Positions 8,052 through 16,656 of a stretch of 64,000 bases of DNA are shown here, piece after piece. The DNA comes from DATEHG01 sp035279705 (GTDB taxonomy: Bacteria; Gemmatimonadota; Gemmatimonadetes; Gemmatimonadales; GWC2-71-9). The position numbers and the translations under genes were made by a program. Under the pieces are notes generated by a model. It did not search any database, was not told the origin of the DNA, and saw only the letters and a list, made by a program, of their open reading frames with translations. The stretch lies in the NCBI GenBank assembly GCA_035279705.1, contig DATEHG010000069.1, positions 7,515 through 71,514 of the forward strand. The letters are read 5' to 3'. Within the stretch, counting starts at the first letter, position 1; each line of letters starts with the position of its first letter.

Positions 8052-10087
8052 TGCTCGAAGAGGAGTCGGCCGCCCTCGGCCGTCGGCTGGCCGGCCTGGC
8101 GGAAGCCTCCGACCTGCCCGCCCGCGATCGCCTGATCCTGTCCGGCCTCGAGGCGTCCGGCGCTCAGGAGCGGGAGGTGGCGATCGCGTGGGCGGCGCGA
8201 TGCTTCGAACCGCCCCGGCTGACCGGACTGGTGGCCGACGAGGCCAACGCCGCGCTGCGCAACGGCGCGCTCGAGGCGTTGCGCCGGCAGGGCCCCTACG
8301 CGCTTGAGCACCTGCACAGCCGTCTGGACGGCGACGATCCCGACCTGGTGATGTTCTCGGTCCAGACTCTCGCCCTGATCGGGTCACCCGCCAGCATTCC
8401 CGCCCTGCTGCCCCTGCTTCGCCACACCGCCAGCAATGTGGTGCAGGTATCCGCCGAGGCGCTGGGCGGGCTCAGGGCCAGGGCGGCGGTGCCTGGTTTG
8501 ATCGAGCTGCTGCGGGGTGATCTCTGGCTGCAGCTGGCGGCCATCGAAGCCCTCGGTTCGATCGGGGACGCCCGGGCAGTCGGTCCCCTGCTGAGCCTCT
8601 ATCCGGACGGGCCGCTGGCTGAGCCGGTCGCGGGGGCGCTGGGCCGGATCGCGGCTCCGGAGGCGGCACCGGCCCTGGTCGCGGTGCTCGGCCAGGATCG
8701 CTGGCGTCCGCTCTGGCCGGCCACGCTGGTGGCCACGGCCGCCTCGATCAGCACCGCCTCCGATCCTGCCAGCGTGGTGGGGCCGCTGAACCCGCTGCTC
8801 GATCAGGGGGAGCTGGCCGATTTCTTCCTGGCTGCCCTCGGGGGACAGTCGCGGGACGCCGGAGATCCGGGCGCGGCCGCGGGGACCATTCGCGATGACC
8901 GCCGCCAGGCCCGTGGAGGTGGTACTCAGCAGCGTGCGGCGGCCTTGCTTGCCCTCGCCTCGGCGGTGCGGAGACAGGTCCGCGCCGTCATGGCACTGGG
9001 TGCCGAGACGGACTGGGCCGATTGGCTCGCCCCCCAAGCAGACCGCTTCGCGAAGGGACTCGGGGTGCTGGCCGGACCGCTGCTCACGGATGCCGACCCC
9101 CTGGTCAGGGCGGGTGCTCTGCGCGTGCTCCCGGCCGGCGTCTTGAGCACCTCGAAGGTCGAGGCCTGCCTCCAGGATCCTCAGCAGGAAGTCCGGACAG
9201 CGGCTTGCCTGGCGCTGGGGCGCCTGCAGGATCCGACCGCGGTTCCGGCTTTGCTGGACCGGCTCCGCACTGGTTCACCTGCCGAGCGAACCGCCGCCGC
9301 GGCCGCGCTGAGTGCGGTGCCCGGGGCCGAGGTTCAGGACGCCCTGGCTTCGTGCCTGGCGCCCGAAACCCCGCGCGAGGTCATGCTGGCCGCGCTTTCG
9401 GCACTCGAACGGGCCGGTGGCCCGTCCATCGAGAGCCGATTGCTCGAATTGGCCCGTTCCCCTGCGGTCGAGGTGCGCCGCGGTGCGCTGCGCGCGCTGG
9501 CACCACTCCCCGGCGGCAAGGGCGAAGTGGCGCTGCTTCGGGCACTGGCCGATCGGGATTCGGGCGTCCAGACCCTGGCCCTGGACCTGCTCGTGAAACG
9601 GGGCGGTGAACATGTGCTCCGCACCTTTCTGATGATGCTGCAGGCAAACGATTCGCTCCGCTATCACGTGATCCGGGCGCTGGGCCGGCTGGGAGCACCC
9701 GAGGCGGCGCCGGCACTGCAGACGCTGTATCCCGGCTGCCAGCTGCACGAGCGGCTGGAAATCCTCACCGCACTGGGCCGCCTAGGCGCTCCGGGCCGCC
9801 AGCAGTTCCTGCGGCAGCAGCTCCACGACAGCGAGATTGATATCAGGCGCGCCGCGGCCTGGGCGGTCGCGGAGAGTGCCCGGGCCGACGATCTGCCGCT
9901 GCTGGAAGAAATGGCCCGGGACGCCGACTGGGCCCTGCGGGGTGAGGCCGCACGTGGACTGGGCCGGAGCGGCGCGGATGCCGCGCGGCCACTGCTGCTC
10001 GATCTGGCCCGTGATCTCGAGCGGGTCGTGGCCGGGGTGGCGGTCCGGGCCCTGGAGGCCGCGTCGCCAGGAAGGAGCCCCGGGTGA
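8051..10087 (+). CDS. HEAT-repeat (PBS-lyase type) scaffold protein
   Basis: 678 aa built almost entirely of about 30-residue helical repeats of the HEAT/PBS-lyase type. Examples are VPGLIELLRGD...LAAIEALGSIGD, VPALLDRLRTGS...AAAALSAVP and LPLLEEMARDADWALRGEAARGLGR. There is no signal peptide, membrane span or catalytic motif. It lies inside the chemosensory operon, overlapping the MCP stop by one base and the cheR start by four (GTGA), so production is coupled to both. An all-HEAT protein is not a standard Che component. It may be a docking scaffold or adaptor for the array or its output. Confidence 0.85.
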   Translation: MLEEESAALGRRLAGLAEASDLPARDRLILSGLEASGAQEREVAIAWAARCFEPPRLTGLVADEANAALRNGALEALRRQGPYALEHLHSRLDGDDPDLVMFSVQTLALIGSPASIPALLPLLRHTASNVVQVSAEALGGLRARAAVPGLIELLRGDLWLQLAAIEALGSIGDARAVGPLLSLYPDGPLAEPVAGALGRIAAPEAAPALVAVLGQDRWRPLWPATLVATAASISTASDPASVVGPLNPLLDQGELADFFLAALGGQSRDAGDPGAAAGTIRDDRRQARGGGTQQRAAALLALASAVRRQVRAVMALGAETDWADWLAPQADRFAKGLGVLAGPLLTDADPLVRAGALRVLPAGVLSTSKVEACLQDPQQEVRTAACLALGRLQDPTAVPALLDRLRTGSPAERTAAAAALSAVPGAEVQDALASCLAPETPREVMLAALSALERAGGPSIESRLLELARSPAVEVRRGALRALAPLPGGKGEVALLRALADRDSGVQTLALDLLVKRGGEHVLRTFLMMLQANDSLRYHVIRALGRLGAPEAAPALQTLYPGCQLHERLEILTALGRLGAPGRQQFLRQQLHDSEIDIRRAAAWAVAESARADDLPLLEEMARDADWALRGEAARGLGRSGADAARPLLLDLARDLERVVAGVAVRALEAASPGRSPG

Positions 10088-10914
10088 GTCCCGGGGAGGA
10101 ACTCGAGTGGAAGCTGCTCACCGACCTGCTTGAAGCCCGATACGGGCTGGTCTTTCCCGGAGTCCGGCTCGACATTCTCCGGGCCCGCCTCAACGCCCGG
10201 CTGGCCGCGCTGCACCTCGACACCTTCCTCGACTACTACCACTACCTGCGGTCCCATCCCGATCGTGAAGCCGAGTTTGTCGAAGTGGTGCGGCGCACCA
10301 CCAACAACGAGACCTACTTTCTTCGGGAGCCGCACCACTTCGACATCGTGGTGCGCCATGTCATCCCCGCCCTGGGCACGGCGCTGCGCCAGCGGCCCCT
10401 GCGGGTACTCTCGGCCGCCTGTTCCTCCGGCGAAGAGCCGTATTCGCTGGTGATCGCGCTGCAGCACGCCGGCGTGGAGTTGAACGGAGTGCAGTGGCAG
10501 ATCGACGCCTGCGATCTCAATGTCGATCGTCTCGAGCAGGCCCGGCGGGCCACGTACGAGGCCGGCTCGCTCCGGGCCTGCTCCGAGGAGGACAAGGCGA
10601 GACTGTTTACGGCCGAGGGCAATCGCTTCGTGCTCAAGGAGCGCTACCGCAAAGGCGTCCGCTTCGTCGAGGCCAATCTGGCGCTGCCGTTCAGCGGCCT
10701 GGGCGCCCAGTCCTACGATGCGATCTTCTGTCGCAACCTGCTCATCTACCTGAGTGAAATGGCCATCCGGACGCTGATCGACCGGTTTGCCAGGCTGCTG
10801 CCGCCGGGTGGACTCCTGCTGCTGGGTCACTCGGAGTCTCTCATCGACAAATCGACCGCCTTCGCGCCGGTGGTGCTCGAGGGCGTTGTGGTCTATCGCC
10901 GGGTGGCGGCATGA
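10084..10914 (+). CDS. cheR: Chemotaxis glutamate methyltransferase CheR
   Basis: 276 aa with a GTG start in a GTGA overlap. An N-terminal helical domain (about 1-75) contains RTTNNETYFLREPHHF, the usual substrate-side motif. The SAM-binding Rossmann domain follows: LSAACSSGEEPYSL (motif I), IDACDLN (acidic loop) and YDAIFCRNLLIYL (motif with the catalytic-site Asn). No TPR extension. It methylates glutamates of the MCP helices using S-adenosylmethionine and opposes CheB encoded next to it. Confidence 0.95.
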   Translation: MSPGEELEWKLLTDLLEARYGLVFPGVRLDILRARLNARLAALHLDTFLDYYHYLRSHPDREAEFVEVVRRTTNNETYFLREPHHFDIVVRHVIPALGTALRQRPLRVLSAACSSGEEPYSLVIALQHAGVELNGVQWQIDACDLNVDRLEQARRATYEAGSLRACSEEDKARLFTAEGNRFVLKERYRKGVRFVEANLALPFSGLGAQSYDAIFCRNLLIYLSEMAIRTLIDRFARLLPPGGLLLLGHSESLIDKSTAFAPVVLEGVVVYRRVAA

Positions 10915-11945
10915 GTATCCGGGTGTTCGTGGTCGACGACTCCTCGTTCGTGCGCAAGGCGCTGGCCCGGGCGCTCGCCGGCCGGGGAGACATCGTGGTC
11001 GTAGGCGAGGCCGCGACGGGGGCCGAAGCGCTGGCGGCAGTGCCGGCGGCCAACCCCGATGTCGTCACGCTGGACGTGGCGATGACCGGCATGGACGGGC
11101 TGGCCACGCTGCGGGCGTTGCTGGCCTGGCGGCCATCGCTGATCGTCATCATGCTGTCGGCCCATACCCGGGAGGGTGCCTCGGCCGCCCTGCAGGCGCT
11201 CGAGATCGGGGCGGTGGACTTCATCGACAAGACCGCGCTGCGATTGATGGACCTCGATCACGTGGGCCATGAACTGCAGGAGCGCATCGAGGCCTGGCGT
11301 CCCCGGATGAGCGGTCCCGCCCGGCCGCGAGGACAAACGGTCCGGCCGGCAGTGTCCGCGCCGGCCACGGGAGACCTGACCCGCATCGAGCTGTGTGTGA
11401 TCGGCGCCAGCACGGGCGGGCCGCCGGCATTGCAGCATCTGCTGGAGCGGCTGCCCGCCGACTTTCCGCTCCCCGTTGCCATTGTCCAGCACATGCCGGC
11501 GGGATTTACCGCGCCCTTTGCGGAGCGGCTCAACGCGCTCTGCCGGCTCACGGTGTCCGAGGCCCGGGAGGGCGAGGTGCTGAGCCCCGGAAAAGTCCTG
11601 ATTGCCCCGGCGGGCAGGCACCTCCGGATCGGTACACGTTTGCGCGCGCTGCTCGACGAGGATGGGGCGGGGGCCACGCATGTTCCCAGTGTCGACGTGC
11701 TCATGCGGTCCGCCAGTGAAGTGCGGCCCGGAGCCACGCTCGGAATTCTGCTCACGGGAATGGGGGACGACGGGGCGGACGGGATGTGCCGGATCAGGGC
11801 GTCCGGAGGTTTCACGGTCGGTGAGAGCGAAGCCTCCTGCGCGGTGTTCGGCATGCCGCGCGCTGCCGCAATGCGGGGGGGCGTCGACCGGATGCTGAGC
11901 CTGCCGGAAATCGGGGAACTGCTGGCCGGCTTCCCCGGCCGCTGA
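10911..11945 (+). CDS. cheB: Chemotaxis protein-glutamate methylesterase CheB
   Basis: 344 aa, with an ATGA overlap with cheR. Receiver domain at 1-125 with D9/D10 and phospho-site Asp55; the conserved Lys107 is followed by Thr rather than the usual Pro (DFIDKTA). After a proline/arginine linker, the methylesterase domain has the catalytic Ser167 (IGASTGG), His194 (QHMPAGFT) and Asp286 (TGMGDDGADG). It demethylates or deamidates the MCP once phosphorylated by CheA. It is the last gene of the operon, which ends 18 bp before the convergent mgtE stop. Confidence 0.95.
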   Translation: MSIRVFVVDDSSFVRKALARALAGRGDIVVVGEAATGAEALAAVPAANPDVVTLDVAMTGMDGLATLRALLAWRPSLIVIMLSAHTREGASAALQALEIGAVDFIDKTALRLMDLDHVGHELQERIEAWRPRMSGPARPRGQTVRPAVSAPATGDLTRIELCVIGASTGGPPALQHLLERLPADFPLPVAIVQHMPAGFTAPFAERLNALCRLTVSEAREGEVLSPGKVLIAPAGRHLRIGTRLRALLDEDGAGATHVPSVDVLMRSASEVRPGATLGILLTGMGDDGADGMCRIRASGGFTVGESEASCAVFGMPRAAAMRGGVDRMLSLPEIGELLAGFPGR

Positions 11946-11963
11946 GCAGCGCCCCGCGCCCCG

Positions 11964-13352
11964 TCAGAGCAGGGTGCCGCGCAGTACCAGGAGGCCGACC
12001 GAAAAGAAGATGATCAGCCCTGTGACGTCGACCAGCGTGGCCACGAACGGCGCCGAAGCGCTGGCGGGGTCGAAGCCGACGCGGCGGAGTACAAAGGGCA
12101 GCATCGAGCCCGCCAGCGAACCGAACAGCACCACGCCCACCAGCGCCAGCGCCACCGTCGTGGCGACCAGCCGGTAGTGATCGCCGTAATCGTACCAGCC
12201 CAGGTGCTGCCAGAGGATGATCCGGAAAAAGCCGATGACCCCGAGGATGCAGCCCAGGATGAATCCCGAGGGCAGCTCGCGGACGGCTACCCGCCACCAG
12301 TCCTTGAGCGTCACCTCCTGCAGGGCCATCGCGCGGATGATGAGGGACGTGGCCTGCGAGCCGCTGTTGCCCCCCGAACTGATGATGAGCGGAATGAACA
12401 GCGCCAGCACCACGGCCTTGCTGATCTCGTGCTCGAAATGTCCCATGGCCGTGGCGGTGAGCATTTCGCCCAGGAAGAGGGCGCAGAGCCAGCCGGCCCG
12501 TTTCTGGATCATCTTGCTCAGCCCGATTTCCATGTACGGCTCGTCCAGCGCTTCCATGCCGCCGAACTTCTGCACGTCTTCCGTCGTCTCGGAAATCAGG
12601 GTGTCGATGATGTCGTCTACCGTCACGATGCCGAGTATCTGGCCGCCTTCATTGACCACGGGAATGGCGAGCAGGTTGTACTTCGAGATCAGCCGGGCCA
12701 CTTCTTCCCGGTCGATCAGGGGCCGGGTCGTGACCGGCTTGCGCCGCTCGCCGATCTCGAGGACCGGGGTTTCGGACGCCACCATGATCACCTCGCGCAG
12801 CGAGATGACGTGCTGCAGCCGCTGGTCCTTCTCGTCGACCACGTAGATGGCGTAGACGGTTTCCTTGGCACTGCCGACTTCGGTGATGAACTTGCGCACC
12901 TGCAGCGCCGTCCAGCTGCCGGGGACGCTCAGAAATTCCGTCGTCATGATGCCGCCCGCGCTGGTGGGCGGATAGTTGAGCAGCTGGCGGAGCAGGTCCC
13001 GGGTCGGAGCGTCGATCAGGTGCCCCAGCCGCTCCCGGTCGGGATCGCCCAGCTCGCGGATGAGGCCGACCTGCTGGTCGGACGACATCGCCGAGATGAT
13101 CGGCCCGAGCACCTCGTTGGGGAGATGGGTGACGATGCCGGCCCGGTCGGTCAGCTCCGGCTCGTCGAAGACCTGGACCGCGAGGTGGAACGGCAGCGCC
13201 CGCACCACCTGCGCCGCGCCCTCGGGCGGCAGCTGGCTCAGCGCCTCGGCGATGTCCGCCGGCTGCATGTTCTGACTGGCTTCGAGAAAATCGTCCTCGT
13301 CGCCGGACAGGAGATACAGCAGCTCAGGGGTCGGAGCGTCGGAGGTGGGCAT
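11964..13352 (-). CDS. mgtE: Magnesium transporter MgtE
   Basis: 462 aa, standard length. The N-terminal superhelical MgtE_N domain (about 15-140) is built of short helices such as IAEALSQLPPEGAAQVVRAL. Two CBS domains follow (about 150-270; ...NLLAIPVVNEGGQILGIVTVDDII). Five transmembrane helices lie at about 295-460, with the pore segment SSGGNSGSQ in place of the more common GGNAGSQ and the last-helix signature VATLVDVTGLIIFF. It imports Mg2+ and is gated by Mg2+ binding to the CBS/N domains. No M-box riboswitch is seen in the 128 bp upstream. Confidence 0.95.
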   Translation of the reverse strand: MPTSDAPTPELLYLLSGDEDDFLEASQNMQPADIAEALSQLPPEGAAQVVRALPFHLAVQVFDEPELTDRAGIVTHLPNEVLGPIISAMSSDQQVGLIRELGDPDRERLGHLIDAPTRDLLRQLLNYPPTSAGGIMTTEFLSVPGSWTALQVRKFITEVGSAKETVYAIYVVDEKDQRLQHVISLREVIMVASETPVLEIGERRKPVTTRPLIDREEVARLISKYNLLAIPVVNEGGQILGIVTVDDIIDTLISETTEDVQKFGGMEALDEPYMEIGLSKMIQKRAGWLCALFLGEMLTATAMGHFEHEISKAVVLALFIPLIISSGGNSGSQATSLIIRAMALQEVTLKDWWRVAVRELPSGFILGCILGVIGFFRIILWQHLGWYDYGDHYRLVATTVALALVGVVLFGSLAGSMLPFVLRRVGFDPASASAPFVATLVDVTGLIIFFSVGLLVLRGTLL

Positions 13353-13435
13353 GGACGGCCGCGAAGTGGCGGGTGACCGATGGTACGACTGCCGGGGAAT
13401 TCCTTACGCGGCCCGGTGCACCGCGGCACCGGGAT

Positions 13436-13459
13436 GCCGGCCGCCTGGCGGCGGCCGGC
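13436..13459 (-). terminator. GC-rich hairpin after the lipoprotein gene
   Basis: A perfect 10-bp stem (GCCGGCCGCC / GGCGGCCGGC) with a 4-base loop, 22 bp downstream of the minus-strand lipoprotein stop and upstream of mgtE. There is no strong T tract, so it is either a weak intrinsic terminator or an mRNA-stabilising stem. Confidence 0.5.
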
Positions 13460-13480
13460 CGGTGCGGCCCTGCCTGTCGG

Positions 13481-13843
13481 CTACTGCGGAATGACGGTTT
13501 CGTCTCCCGTCTTGCCATCCCGGATCGGGACGACTCCCGCCCGCCAGCCGCTCTTGAACTGGACCGTCAGGCGGTGACCCTGCGAATCGGCCACGATATT
13601 GACCACCTCGGGGAACTTCTTCGCATAGGTCATGGCGATCTCGGCCTGGTTGCCGCTGCCCGAGTTGTAGGGCCGGGCAAACTCGCGGCCGATGGCCACG
13701 CTGATCGCCTGCTCCCGCCCGTACCGGGCGAACTGGTCCGGCGGCACCAGCCCGGCCTGATTGCTGACGGGGCCTTCGTAGTCATAGGAACGGCAGCCAG
13801 CCAGCGCCAGAGCCAGAAGCAGGGCGGTCGAAGTACGGATCAT
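13481..13843 (-). CDS. Small putative lipoprotein
   Basis: 120 aa from ATG 13843. A classic lipoprotein signal is present (MIRTSTALLLALALAGC, Cys17). The mature part is about 100 residues, with an acidic/aromatic start RSYDYEGP and a beta-rich C-terminal half (VNIVADSQGHRLTVQF...). It was chosen over a longer frame that runs antisense-like through the PAP2 gene. The family is not recognised. It lies 52 bp downstream of the PAP2 gene on the same strand, so possibly co-transcribed. Confidence 0.72.
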   Translation of the reverse strand: MIRTSTALLLALALAGCRSYDYEGPVSNQAGLVPPDQFARYGREQAISVAIGREFARPYNSGSGNQAEIAMTYAKKFPEVVNIVADSQGHRLTVQFKSGWRAGVVPIRDGKTGDETVIPQ

Positions 13844-13895
13844 CGGTCTCGACTCATGAATGGGGCCGGCCGGAGCGGCCGGATGAACTGCCACG

Positions 13896-14888
13896 CTAGC
13901 GGATCGACTCGGCACTGGCAAGAGGGGCGTCGTCCGGTCCGCCCGATTCCGCACACTGCAGGTCATGCCCGCTCCGCACATGCGGCACGAGGACGCTGAC
14001 CCCGAGGCCCACCGCCAGCCCGGCGAGCGCGTCGACACCGTAATGGATCTGGCTGTAGACCACGCCGAAGAAGATCCCGATCGTCGGGAAGAGCAGGATC
14101 CAGCCCAGCGGCTTGGACCCCCGGAACGCGAAGATGGTCGCCACCACGGAGACGGCGACGTGGCTCGAGGGAAACGCCGAGCCGTACGCGTCCCCCCGGA
14201 GCACGATGCTTTCGGCCCATTGGGCCGGCCAGATCTGGGTCGCGGCATTGTCCGGGAACGGCCAGTAGTAGAGAGGACCGGCCACCGGAAAGAGGAGGAA
14301 TACCGCGTAACAGACGAAGAAACAGAAGGAGGCGGCGAAGATGGCCTGGCGGGCTTCTCCCCTCTTGCGGGTGAACCAGAAGCCGAGCGGGGCCGCGATG
14401 ACCAGGACGTAATAGGAGATGTAGCTGAGATGCAGGATCGCCGAGAGGACGGGATTGGGCATGGCCCGGATCCAGTCGTAGGCCACCATCCGTCCGAAGA
14501 TGTCGAGTTCCCATCCCTGCACCAGGCCGTCGAACGTATGGATGGCGCCGGAGGTGCTGTTGAGCAGGCCGATCGTCGAGTAGAGACTCCCCATTACGAT
14601 CGCGGGATACCACTCCGCGAGGAAGCTGTGGGTCCGCGCCCGCGCCCGTGAGATCGGCGCCAGGATGGCCAGGGTAATGACCAGCAGGTGCGCCACCAGC
14701 AGCCACACCGTTTCCGTCGCCGTCGGCGAGGCGCCGCGCCAGCCCATGAAGTGCGCGATGAGAACGATCGTCGCAATACAGATGTACCCGACGGTCAGCC
14801 GGTCCAGGGAGTCAACCCGAGGCACCCGCCGGCGCTCGACGAAAGGGGAAGCGGCCGCGGCGGTTCCGGCAGAGTCGTGGGATTCCAT
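13896..14888 (-). CDS. PAP2-superfamily membrane phosphatase / phospholipid-head transferase
   Basis: 330 aa from ATG 14888; an in-frame TTG 12 bp earlier is possible. About six or seven hydrophobic helices are visible. Phosphatase motifs are GSAFPSSHVAVS (the SGH motif) and SQIHYGVDALAG (the conserved SR..H..D region, with Q in the usual R position). An extended N-terminal membrane part and YGSAFPSSH with a distal IHYGVD resemble inositol-phosphorylceramide synthase/Aur1-like PAP2 enzymes rather than small PgpB types. The substrate is probably a phosphorylated lipid; which one is unknown. Confidence 0.82.
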   Translation of the reverse strand: MESHDSAGTAAAASPFVERRRVPRVDSLDRLTVGYICIATIVLIAHFMGWRGASPTATETVWLLVAHLLVITLAILAPISRARARTHSFLAEWYPAIVMGSLYSTIGLLNSTSGAIHTFDGLVQGWELDIFGRMVAYDWIRAMPNPVLSAILHLSYISYYVLVIAAPLGFWFTRKRGEARQAIFAASFCFFVCYAVFLLFPVAGPLYYWPFPDNAATQIWPAQWAESIVLRGDAYGSAFPSSHVAVSVVATIFAFRGSKPLGWILLFPTIGIFFGVVYSQIHYGVDALAGLAVGLGVSVLVPHVRSGHDLQCAESGGPDDAPLASAESIR

Positions 14889-14968
14889 CGTGCCTAACAA
14901 TAGAGCGGATTTCGCCGCGGCCCAAGCACCCCCGGCCGGGACCGCTGAATGAAGCCGGGTCGCTGAAA

Positions 14969-15002
14969 CGCCGAGGGGCGGCCGGCCGGCCGCCCCTCGG
15001 CG
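14969..15002 (-). terminator. Perfect 34-bp GC palindrome after the saccharopine-dehydrogenase-family gene
   Basis: CGCCGAGGGGCGGCCGG is followed immediately by its exact reverse complement. It lies 18 bp past the stop of the minus-strand gene that ends at 15021. It can form a very stable stem on RNA and probably acts as a terminator, though no T run follows. As DNA it could also extrude as a cruciform. Confidence 0.6.
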
Positions 15003-15020
15003 TGGAAGTTCACGCCGCGG

Positions 15021-16256
15021 TCACGCCGCCAGGGCGCTGCCGGCGAGGGAATGAGGCACCGGATCGATCACTCCGGTCTGCTCGTCCCGGATGTGCCACG
15101 CCATGCCGAACTCGGGCAGGCGCTGGAGGAACGGGTCGGGATTCAGCTCCTCCGGCGAGCGTACCCCCGGCATGAACCAGGGCCCCTCGGCCATCAGCAC
15201 CGCCGCCAGCACGGGCGGGATCCCGGTCTGATAGGCGGTGGCTTGAACCCCCATCTCGCGGTAGACCGTGTCATGGTCTGCGATGTTGTAGAGGTAGTAG
15301 GCCCGCTCGATGCCGTCCTTGATGCCCCGCGCCAGGGTGCCGACGCAGGTCTTGCCGTGCAGCCGGCCCGCCAGGTCCTTGGGATGCGGCAGCAGGGAAA
15401 CCACCACGTCCCTGGGTGCCACCTCGACGCCGCCCACCGCCACCTTGTCGGTCCGCGAAATGCCAAGCTGCTTCATGACCTTGAGCGTCTGCCAGGTCAC
15501 CTCATCCATGCAGAGCTTGAAGTCCGCCACTTCGAGGCCGCCGATGAACCGGGGGAGGGTGCGGGCCTCCTCATGGTCGACGTAGTAGGTGTTGAGGACG
15601 CCGAGCTCGGGGAAGTTGAACGGCTCGTAGCCGGAGAGGGCCGGCTCGAGATGGAATTTCCCGTCGCGCCAGGCAATCGCGCCGCAGAGGCATTCGTCGA
15701 TGAATACCCAGGGGCTGAAGGCGGCCAGGAATCCGTCGTGACCCTGGCAGACCGAGTTGTCGCCGTCCCGGATGTGGAGGTGAGTCACCCGGTCGAGCAG
15801 ATGCCTGGCGGCATAGGCCGCATAGACATTGCTGGTCCCCGGATCCGCGCCCATGCCGAGCAGCGCCATGCGCCCGGCCGCCCGGAATTCGGCATCGAGG
15901 GCAAACTGGTCATCCAGTTTCGGGATGCCGTCGTCGGCCGCACCGCCGCTCGCCATGTCGATGTAATCGCAGCCGGCTTCGAGGCAGGCGCGCATGACCA
16001 CCAGGTTGGTGGCGGGGAGAGCGGCATTGAGGAGGAGCGTCGTTCCGCTGTCACGGATGGCGCGGACCAGTTCGGCGCCATTGCTGGCGTCGAGCGCCAT
16101 GGCACGGACCCGGGAATCGTTGACGCGGCTGGCCAGCGCCTCGGCACGGCTGGCGACGAAATCGGCGACGATGAGCTGCTCCACCTTCGAGATCTGCGCG
16201 AACTTCAGGACGGACACGGTACCCACCGCGCCGGAGCCCAGTACCAGGACTTTCAC
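15021..16256 (-). CDS. Saccharopine-dehydrogenase-family oxidoreductase
   Basis: 411 aa from GTG 16256, with AGGAG (AAAGAGGAGTTT) just upstream; a longer frame upstream is Arg/Gly-rich and unlikely. The N-terminal Rossmann NAD(P) domain has KVLVLGSGAVGTVSV, and the Saccharopine_dh_N/C arrangement continues with DYIDMASGG and GMGADPGTSNVYA. Relatives include saccharopine dehydrogenase, lysine 6-dehydrogenase and carboxynorspermidine synthase, and sequence alone does not decide between them. A cytosolic NAD(P)-dependent enzyme of lysine or polyamine metabolism is the best general call. Confidence 0.82.
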   Translation of the reverse strand: MKVLVLGSGAVGTVSVLKFAQISKVEQLIVADFVASRAEALASRVNDSRVRAMALDASNGAELVRAIRDSGTTLLLNAALPATNLVVMRACLEAGCDYIDMASGGAADDGIPKLDDQFALDAEFRAAGRMALLGMGADPGTSNVYAAYAARHLLDRVTHLHIRDGDNSVCQGHDGFLAAFSPWVFIDECLCGAIAWRDGKFHLEPALSGYEPFNFPELGVLNTYYVDHEEARTLPRFIGGLEVADFKLCMDEVTWQTLKVMKQLGISRTDKVAVGGVEVAPRDVVVSLLPHPKDLAGRLHGKTCVGTLARGIKDGIERAYYLYNIADHDTVYREMGVQATAYQTGIPPVLAAVLMAEGPWFMPGVRSPEELNPDPFLQRLPEFGMAWHIRDEQTGVIDPVPHSLAGSALAA

Positions 16257-16656
16257 AAACTCCTCTTTTCGGGTCTGGCGGGACTCGGTCTGGTCCCCCC
16301 TGCATGGCCCGCCGCGGGCCTGAAGGGTTTGTCCGGGACCTCGCCCCCCCCGCCGTTGGGGGTCGCAGCTCAAGGGTATAGGTCAGCTGCGAGTGAGGAT
16401 CCTCCGCGTTGTCGGAGGATGCAAACACGCCACCCGCTTCTGGAGCAGGCGCCGCACAGCCACTCTAACCCACCCCCCCCACCCTCTGTCCAGCCCCCCT
16501 CAGGGTCACGGATTTGGCGTCATTCCGCCAAATTCGGGGGCAAGATGATGGGGCTAGCAGGCTTGACGGGGGTGGAAGGCGGCCCGTAACAGCCTGAATT
16601 ATAGGCTGATTATCGGTCACTTTGGGATCTGCGGGGTACTGCGACGACTGCAGGCG
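16257..16656. other. 400-bp intergenic region with a compact inverted repeat
   Basis: It separates the saccharopine-dehydrogenase-family gene start from the broken molybdopterin-domain gene, both on the minus strand. It carries the promoter of the former. Long C runs occur around 16340-16350 and 16470-16500. A clean inverted repeat (ATTTGGCG, 6-base gap, CGCCAAAT) lies at 16512-16533. A second weaker one (AGCCT/AGGCT around an A/T-rich centre) lies near 16590. No open reading frame with coding character is seen. Confidence 0.5.
16512..16533. repeat. Operator-like inverted repeat
   Basis: A perfect 8-bp inverted repeat, ATTTGGCG-N6-CGCCAAAT, lies about 260 bp upstream of the saccharopine-dehydrogenase-family start codon. 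Its AT-rich outer arms in a GC-rich setting look more like a protein-binding site than a terminator. No regulator for it can be named. Confidence 0.4.

Noticed and set aside
13353..13480. Possible Mg2+ (M-box) riboswitch upstream of mgtE
   Set aside because: The 128-bp spacer is too short for the conserved core, and only a simple hairpin is visible.
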